This document shows, piece after piece, positions 29,125-35,354 of a DNA stretch of 35,354 bases (position 1 is the stretch's first letter; every line of letters starts with the position of its first letter). Made by a program: the position numbers and the translations under genes. Location: contig JAHNZQ020000172.1 in the NCBI GenBank assembly GCA_019155205.2, positions 918,244-953,597 of the forward strand, in the 5' to 3' direction. The notes beneath the pieces are model-generated. The model had not been told where the DNA came from and ran no database searches. It saw only the letters and a list, made by a program, of their open reading frames with translations. This DNA is from Gracilaria vermiculophylla (lineage: Eukaryota; Rhodophyta; Florideophyceae; Gracilariales; Gracilariaceae).

Positions 29125-29687
29125 TATTGGAGGTCAGAGGGGCTAGGGAAAGTTGAGGGGATGCAAAGGAAGTTCGCCAGCTCTGGCTTGGATTTACTTG
29201 GAGGTGCCTCGACCACGACTTATATAGTGGCTCAGTCGCACCGACTAGGTTCCATTAGAAATTACACTAAAAAGGCGAGACACTCAATACTACCAATCAT
29301 ATTGTAAGATGACATAAATGTACTAGCCACAATTCAATAATGCTTACAACAGCAAGGCAAAACAAGGCATGACAGTTCCGTACACTCACGAGACCATGAC
29401 AATGCACAAATTCACTCAACCACCTTACACTTTCTGTATTCCGCCACCACTCGTGTCCATACAGCAATGTGTGTGTATAGTTACCATTACGAGGCACATT
29501 ACATTAGACCATATCTGGTGTACATTAAGCTGAGTATCCAATGTGTACACCTGGAAACCATATGGTAGTGAACAACGTGCCGAATAAAACAGCTGCACAC
29601 GTGTACCACACAAAGTCAACATTAAACACAGCCCATGGTCCCCGGAACATTTAGTTGTCAGTGACAGCATAGGCACCTTATCCAACA
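29125..29687 (-). repeat. Solo LTR related to copia-C, inserted in its pol gene
   Basis: 563 bp in minus orientation: TGTTGG at its start and CCAATA at its end, flanked by a perfect GATCT duplication (29120-29124 and 29688-29692). Its 3' half aligns with the copia-C LTR, including ATATGATTGGTAGTATTGAG, CACTATATAAG (TATA box) and GGCACCTC; the 5' part differs. It belongs to a sister subfamily. Removing it restores the copia-C reading frame. Confidence 0.93.
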
Positions 29688-29692
29688 GATCT

Positions 29693-30784
29693 CACTATTG
29701 ATGGGACCATACGCAAGTGCAAGCTCAACAAAGTTGTGCATGTTCCGAGTCTACGATACCACCTGTGGTTTATTTCTGCCATGTGTGGCTTGGGCTATGT
29801 GGTAGTTTGGGACAACTACACAGTTCGTGTGTACGACTCCAAAGTAATTGCTCAGGGCCGTCGTGTGAAGGGTCTGTACTATCTGTCCACGGCAATCGAA
29901 ATTGCTGAGACCTTGGACAGTGCTCTTGTGTCAGACATGTCTACGTGGCATGCGCGATTGACTCATGTGAATGGGGAAGGCAACAGACATATGGCTCATA
30001 ATAATGTATTGTCTAGTCTGGACGTGGATTTATCTGAAAGTATATTAACGTGTAAGTCGTGTATTGTGGGCAATACGTCCCACGCTCCCACTCCCAAGCA
30101 AGGGGGGAGCGGGAAAAGAAGCCATTGTACCTTGTGCACTCGGATATCTGTGGCCCAATGCAAGTAGGACCCTTGGGAGGCTCGCGCTAGTTTGTCACCT
30201 TCATCGACGATCACAGTAGGTTCTGTTTCTTGTACATGCTGAAAACCAAGAATGAAGTGTTCCATGTGTTTGTCAAGTGGCTAAGGCTCGTTCAAAACCA
30301 GTATGGTAGTTCGGTGAAATCCATCGGTGCCCGTGTTAGTATGCTTCGCGCTCTACGCACTGACAATGGTGGTGAGTCCTTTTTCAACAAAATCCGAGCC
30401 CAGCTTGCGTATCTTGGTATTCAGAATCAGAGAACTGTGTCTTACAATCTACACCAGAATGGTCTGGCCGAAAGGTTCAATCGCACGCTAATGGACTTAG
30501 TTCGTTCAAAGTTGCACCACAAGAGGCTGCCCAGCATTTTTCGGGCCAAGGCGCTGAATGTTGCGGTGCACATTAGAAACTGAGTCACGTGTAAAGCCTT
30601 GCCGATAAACACTACACCGTATGAGTTGCTAACTGGATCGAAGCCTGACGTGAGCCATTTACGAGTGTTTGGGAGCAGATGCTGGTACAAGGTTGTGGAT
30701 CATAAGCTTAAGAAGCTAGAGCCTCGTGCTGTCGAAGCAGTGTTCGCTGGCTACACACACAGTGCGAATGGCTATAAGCTGTGA
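29693..30784 (+). pseudogene. Copia-C integrase
   Basis: After the solo LTR the frame reads HVPSLRYHLWF and the pre-integrase zinc-binding region (WHARLTHVN ... CKSC). Near 30105-30120, in a G-rich run, it shifts by one. The core then shows the catalytic D in HSDICGPMQVG, D in LRTDNGGES and E in NGLAERFNRTLMDL. Stops are TAG 30188-30190 (in the SR-stop-FVTFIDD motif, where tyrosine is usual), TGA 30581-30583 and TGA 30782-30784. The C-terminal motif HLRVFGSRCWY is present. Confidence 0.92.
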
Positions 30785-32728
30785 GACAAGAATAAGAAAA
30801 AGGTGATAGTATCCAGAGATGTAAGATTAGATGAATGCAAACAGTTAGATCCAAACTGCAAAATCAGTGATGAAAAATACACTGGTTTTGACGCACCTGC
30901 CCAACGAAAGCCAAATGATTTTGCCTCTCCTGCTAAAACCTTAAAACCTTCTCAAGATAGTGTCCAACATGTTGATGATCCCTCCGCAAATGTTACGTAT
31001 TTACACACAGACACTCTAGATTCTAGCGAGATGCAGCTTGTACAAGAAAAGCACGATGATTCTAAAGCTTTTGAGAAGCCTAGTTGTACCCAACAGCAGC
31101 CCTTGAGGAGGTCCACCCATGAGCAAAGAGCTCCGAGCTTTTTCTCCTCAGAAACTGCACTGCTTACTGCCAATGACGAAGCACCTCGTTCATTTTCTGA
31201 GCCTGTGTCGCGAGATGACTGTGAGGCTTGGAAAAAGGCTTTGAAAAGTGAGTGTTACTCCCTAATAGAACATGATAATGGGGAGCTCGTGCGTAAGCTG
31301 GCAGACAGCAATATGATCTCGTCCAGGTGGGTGTATGTGCAGACGTATGAGGCATCGGAGTCAGGAGAGCCAACAGATCGATACAAGGCTCGTATGGTTG
31401 CTCGAGGTTTCCTGCAGATTGAAGGCGTTGACTTTTCAGAGACATACGCTCCCGTGGTTAAGTTCACTTCCATCAGGATGATTCTGTCTATTACCGAAGT
31501 TGAGGACTTACATCTATACCAGATGGACGTCAAAAGAGCGTTTCTGAACGGCAACCTTGAGGAAACGGTGTATATGGAGCAACAAAAGGGCTTCGTAGAG
31601 GCAGGCAAAGAAGACCTGTTGTGCCGACTCAAGAAGGCTATCTATGGACTTCATCAGGCCCCAAGACAATGGCATTCTAATATATATACCTTTCTAGTGG
31701 ATGATGTTGGTGTAAAGTCTAACGATGCTAATGTGTATGTATACACAGAAATAATCCTGAGTGCGTTGATGATCATCGATCTCTACGTTGATGACTTCTT
31801 GGTTGCCAGTCAGAGCTTTAAAGCAATGAAAGAGGTGAAAGCTGAGCTGTCGTTGCGATTCCGCATGAAGGACCTCAAAGAGATTTGTATGATTCTTGGT
31901 TTTGAGATTCATCGAGATCGGTCAAGGAGAGTCCGGTACTTTAAGCAAGATGCTTACACGCACAAGGTACTGGAACGCTTCACTATGCTTCAGTCCAAAC
32001 CGATGAATACACTCATGGGCTCTGGTACGGATTTGCATGTGGAGGAAGAGATTGTGTGTGATGTTCCTTACCGGCAGGTGATTGGCTGTCTGATGCACTT
32101 GTCAGTGGGTACCCGACCCAACATATCGCACGCCGTGGCCAAACTGGCCAAGAACATTGAGAAACCAGGCGAAACCCACTGGAAGACAGCCAAGCGTGTG
32201 CTGCGATACCTGAACGGAACTCGTGTACTTGGACTTGCATGTGGCACCACCTCTAAAATCGATATGCCCGGCTTTGTTGACTCTGATTGGGCAATAGACA
32301 AAAACAATCGCATGTCTACCAGCGGCTACATGTTTCTCATGTGTGGCGGTGTAGTGTCGTGGAGCTCGCGTCAGCAAGAGGTGGTCGCGCTGTCCAGGGC
32401 TGAGGCAGAGTACCTTAGTCTGTGTTCTGGGAATAAGGAAGGTATTTGGCTGAAACGCCTGTGGAGTGGCATTGGGAAAGCTCTTGGACTGCACGTCAAG
32501 GATTCGGTGGAGTTGATGGTTGAACCCACTACTGTGTATGCGGACAATCAAGGTTGCATTGATCTTGCTCGGAACGGGGTGGTAATGAAACGGACCAAAC
32601 ACATTGATATGCGTTCTCAATTTTTGAGAGCGGCGTTGCAAAAGAATTCCATAGTGTTGCATTACTGTTTGATAGATGATATGTTGGCAGACATGCTAAA
32701 CAAGCCATTAGGCAGAATAAAATTGTAG
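30785..32728 (+). pseudogene. Copia-C reverse transcriptase and RNase H (frame intact)
   Basis: About 640 codons open to a TAG at 32726-32728. A variable linker (30803-31200) precedes the reverse transcriptase: RYKARMVARGFLQIEGVDF, LYQMDVKRAFLNGNLEE, AIYGLHQAPRQW and the catalytic LYVDDFLVAS are all intact. RNase H shows GFVDSDWAIDKNNRMSTSGY, ALSRAEAEYLSL, VYADNQGCIDLARN and MLNKPLG. Domain content equals that of active copia elements. It is called a pseudogene because it is the downstream part of one polyprotein whose upstream part has five stops and a frameshift. Confidence 0.95.
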
Positions 32729-32790
32729 AAGTTGCGAAGTGCAGGCGGCTTACTCTCCCTGGAGCTCGGAAGTCAGAAACAGAAGAGGGA

Positions 32791-33203
32791 TGTTGGCAGG
32801 AATGAGCTACTGTCCATGCTGCTGCAGTGCATTGCTGTTCCTAACACATATAGCTGCTTGTGTATGGAACCGGATTACAGTGACACCCAGGATCAGTGAA
32901 TTTGTGCAACGTCATGCTCTCGTGAGTTTACGTTATGCCTTGTTGTGCATGATCTGTGCCTTGTTTTGCTTTTGTATTGTAATCCATATTGAATTGTGGG
33001 TAACACATTTATGTACTGCTTTAATATGATTGGTAGTATTGAGTGTCCCTAAAGTGTAGTGTAGGTTACACTGTGATCGAGTCGGTGCACGTTGGCCACT
33101 ATATAAGGTGGCCTCGAGGCACCTCTAAGTAATTACAAGCCAGAGCTGGCGTACGTCCTTTGCATGCCCTCAACTTTCCCTTTTGCCCCGCTGACCGCCA
33201 TTA
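32791..33203 (+). repeat. 3' LTR of copia-C
   Basis: 413 bp from TGTTGG to CCATTA, preceded by the purine tract AGAAGAGGGA (32781-32790). A TATA box (CTATATAAGG) lies at 33099-33108. Followed by TTATG. Confidence 0.93.
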
Positions 33204-33208
33204 TTATG

Positions 33209-33912
33209 GAGACATGTAAACAACACGAATTGTTTTAAAAATAAGAGCATGAAATATGCCTTCTTCTTTCCTTAATATCACAAGGGAAATAGAGTTTATT
33301 GTAGTGCTAGAACATCTTACAGGAAAACGGAATGGGATAATAATAGTTTTACCGATGAAAATAAGTTCAATTTGGCCGAACCATATTTCTAAAGCATTTA
33401 TTAGTATGATACTCGTGGCGATCGTTCTGAATTTTATACCAGACATTCCGGTAGAGGTTCTGTAATGATCTAGGTGGGCAGTTTTGAAAACTGTCTCACC
33501 GACACTTCATGTATTAAAACAACCATGAATGAGGAAAAATATCATGAAGTGTTATACAATTATTCATCACCATTTCGTTACTGTTTCCATGAAGAAAATC
33601 TTATTTTTCAATCGAATAACGCGCCAGTACACACTGCGGCTTCATTCAAGAACTGGCTTCAGGGGTCAGTTGTATTTGGTTGAGACTGGCCCGCGCACTC
33701 ACCAGATTTGAACCCAATGGGAAATGTTTGGGGACTGCGGGCAAGGACGGTTTGTGAGCATGGAATACAATTCCAGACAGTTTTTGAACTCAACAACTGT
33801 ATCTAATTGCTGGAAATCCATAACAGTTTCAAGTGTGGAATTGTTCATACATTCGACGTCGAAACGCTGTATTAGCGCTATACAGCCAAAAGGATGCAAA
33901 ATAAACTATTAA
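33209..33912 (+). pseudogene. Tc1-B transposase, C-terminal part
   Basis: The alignment with Tc1-A resumes right after copia-C. The first half has many stops. At 33474-33683 a frame reads MNEEKYHEVLYNYSSPFRY and FQSNNAPVHTA, where the catalytic D of QDNAP is N. Next comes WPAHSPDLNPMGNVWG, where the catalytic E (IENVW) is G. The end is KGCKINY at 33912. Loss of two catalytic acids shows an older, dead copy. Confidence 0.87.
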
Positions 33913-34067
33913 GCGTCTCTAAGTAGAGAAGTATTTCTGATGAACATATGTTTTTGAAACGGGATTTAGACTTTAATATTTTTTGAAACCCATTTTCGAA
34001 GGCGTAAAGACGGTTGGCAGTTTTGTAACATTTCGCAATATGTCATATGTTTTTAGAACAGTCTGTA

Positions 34068-34765
34068 TCTATCAATCGCAATGCCAACGATGAAATGACA
34101 CCTGTACCGGTGACAGCAACCTGTGCTCGAGCAACACCCTTTTCGGGAGTAGAAGGAGGTTATTGGATAACCAAAAAATAGAAACAACCACGAAGAATGT
34201 TCGAACCTCCCTCTCGCGAGGTGGTTTAGGTGCAGAGCCTTCCTCGGCCGAGGCACCAGAGCCGAGTGTAACTCCGGGGCCAAGCCGTCGCAACAGGTGT
34301 AGGAGGAAGACAAATGGTAAAACTGGGGATCCGGCAAGACCTGAGATTGAGGCGTTTTCCGTATTGTTCGGTGATAATTCCTTGTAATATATCGGGCTAT
34401 CTCGGCGCGGCAAGGAAATATATCGGGCCACTTGGGTTTCGGGCAAACCGCAATGAGCGGATGGCGGAGGTAGTATGAAAGACGAAAACCGGAGCTCCGG
34501 TGGAGAGAACCTCGTACGACGGCGAACCTGAAAGAAGGGAATAATAGTCCAGGCAAAAACTCTTGGCATCACGATAGGTTGACTTCCGTAGTCCGCGGCG
34601 GACTTCTCCGTGGTAGAGAGAGTTACCCAAGTGGGCGACAAGTTCAGATCGAATATCTTACTCCGTATGGTTTACTGGGCGCGACGGCCGAAGTGCCGTC
34701 GCGCTACGTACTGTCGAACAGGGAGGGCCGAAATATCCAAACAAATAAAACAGCGAAAATACTAA
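34068..34765. other. Unassigned stretch
   Basis: Moderately GC-rich. Overlapping frames on both strands reach 189 codons (minus, 34641-34053), but none shows a motif I recognise. No terminal repeats, LTR or RNA gene seen. Confidence 0.45.
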
Positions 34766-35160
34766 ATGAACTGTGCAGGACAGGTGCCAGCGGGCGCCCA
34801 TACTGTAGACATCGGGCTGCACGCGGTTGCCGTGCGCATGCCACGTTGCGCAACACGCACCGGCTGGCTTACTCCAGAACCCACCGTGCAAATGAGCATG
34901 AGTCGCACCTGGGGCGTTACGGTCGAACCGGAATCCGATGAGTACCCAAAGTACCTAGAAAACCCTCCAGGAAGGACGTTGCACTACACTTATGCTGGAT
35001 TTAAAGTGTGCCCCAACTGTAAAGGTATGAGAAAAGACCTCGACAGGCTCATGCTCTAATGTGTTCGGAATGAATGTGATGTAGAAGGTTGCATTCATAC
35101 AAGTTATATTTCGAGCAAAATGGTACGACATGGCCTAACACATGACAAGAAAAGTCGTAA
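34766..35160 (+). pseudogene. ORF remnant with C2H2 zinc-finger motif
   Basis: A frame from 34766 reads TVQMSMSRTWGVTVEPESDE, LHYTYAGFKVCPNCKGMRKD and a TAA at 35057-35059. It continues in phase with CVRNECDVEGC and KMVRHGLTH, ending at a TGA near 35168-35170. CDVEGC plus HGLTH gives C-x4-C-x12-H-x3-H, a C2H2 zinc-finger spacing, and CPNC ahead adds another cysteine pair. The protein family is unknown; it may be host or transposon-derived. The remaining 35171-35354 holds only a 63-codon frame of no recognised type. Confidence 0.35.
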
Positions 35161-35354
35161 GAATCGATGAAATTGACATCAAAAACAAGATGACCGTAGT
35201 AGACTGGCAGATACTACAGTGCGCGAAACTGTTGAAAGACAGGCACACAAAATGGTTCTTTTTGGGCCCCAATCGTTTCATAAAAGTATTCTTTTCGTCC
35301 ACTCTATTACATCTTGTAATAAAATCATTGTAAACACTTTTTGAGTCTTAAGCA

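Larger units (their letters stand above)
26192..33203 (+). mobile_element. Copia-C, full-length Ty1/copia retrotransposon with nested insertions
   Basis: Plus orientation: 5' LTR 26192-26930 (enlarged by TRIM-B), primer site 26932-26944, a 1.2-kb leader, gag 28148-29035, protease and integrase interrupted by a solo LTR at 29125-29687, reverse transcriptase and RNase H to 32728, purine tract 32781-32790, and 3' LTR 32791-33203. It sits inside Tc1-B. Five nonsense codons and a frameshift near 30105-30120 inactivate it. Confidence 0.95.
25813..34065 (+). mobile_element. Tc1-B, Tc1-like transposon split by copia-C
   Basis: Left part 25813-26191 and right part 33204-34065 align with Tc1-A in the opposite orientation. 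The right terminal repeat (minus-strand CAGACTGTTCTAAAAACATA) ends at 34065 before TA. The left terminal repeat and about 50 bp are missing, so the element cannot be mobilised from this end. The intervening DNA is copia-C. Confidence 0.85.

Noticed and set aside
2603..32728. Possible recoded stop codons (alternative genetic code), since many frames continue in phase past TAA, TAG and TGA.
   Set aside because: The residues expected at the stops differ (Q, Y, R, W/Y, S), all three stop codons occur, and frameshifts and lost catalytic residues accompany them. Random decay explains this better.

Overview
This is eukaryotic, transposon-dominated DNA and I see no intact host gene. The elements are Ty1/copia and Ty3/gypsy LTR retrotransposons, a miniature LTR element (TRIM) family, Tc1, piggyBac-like and Harbinger-like DNA transposons. 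The coding remnants that are not obviously transposon-derived all look broken. The gypsy element has a C-terminal chromo-like region and a reverse transcriptase variant that I associate with oomycetes and related protists. That makes an oomycete-like stramenopile my best guess, but it is inference; another transposon-rich protist or alga is possible. A run of exactly 100 Ns marks an assembly gap.

Left nest (1-7753), all on the minus strand. Copia-B supplies the host framework: its 5' LTR is at 7470-7753, its tRNA primer site at 7456-7469, and its gag-protease remnant at 1440-2278. Copia-A, complete at 2312-7263 with target-site duplication ACTGT, sits in copia-B's leader. Element D (LTR 881-1432, running off the left edge) sits in copia-B's protease. 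After an AT-rich stretch with no gene (7754-10506) comes an unrecognised, decayed gene X. It is split between 10507-11300 and 16680-17239 by gypsy element E (11306-16674, target-site duplication ATCGT).

Centre (17283-22326). A minus-strand serine hydroxymethyltransferase pseudogene is followed by a GC-rich degenerate tandem repeat. That repeat is interrupted by a piggyBac-like element (18603-19875) with tandem 18-bp palindromes at both ends and TTAG on both sides. Beyond it lie a proline/tyrosine-rich coding-like remnant, a 59-bp hairpin and a Harbinger-like transposase remnant.

Right nest (22329-34065). Tc1-A carries TRIM-A. Solo LTR D2 (24902-25450) interrupts a short ORF. Tc1-B is split by copia-C (26192-33203, plus strand), which itself carries TRIM-B in its 5' LTR and a related solo LTR (29125-29687) inside its pol gene. 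The last 1.3 kb holds an ORF remnant with a C2H2 zinc-finger motif.

No pathway is encoded. The story is one of layered insertion and decay: nearly every coding region has in-frame stops. TRIM-B is the exception, with identical LTRs. The most novel-looking items are the TRIM family, which has a tRNA-like 3' half and a perfect pol III B-box match overlapping its retrotransposon signals, and the piggyBac-like element's palindromic ends.
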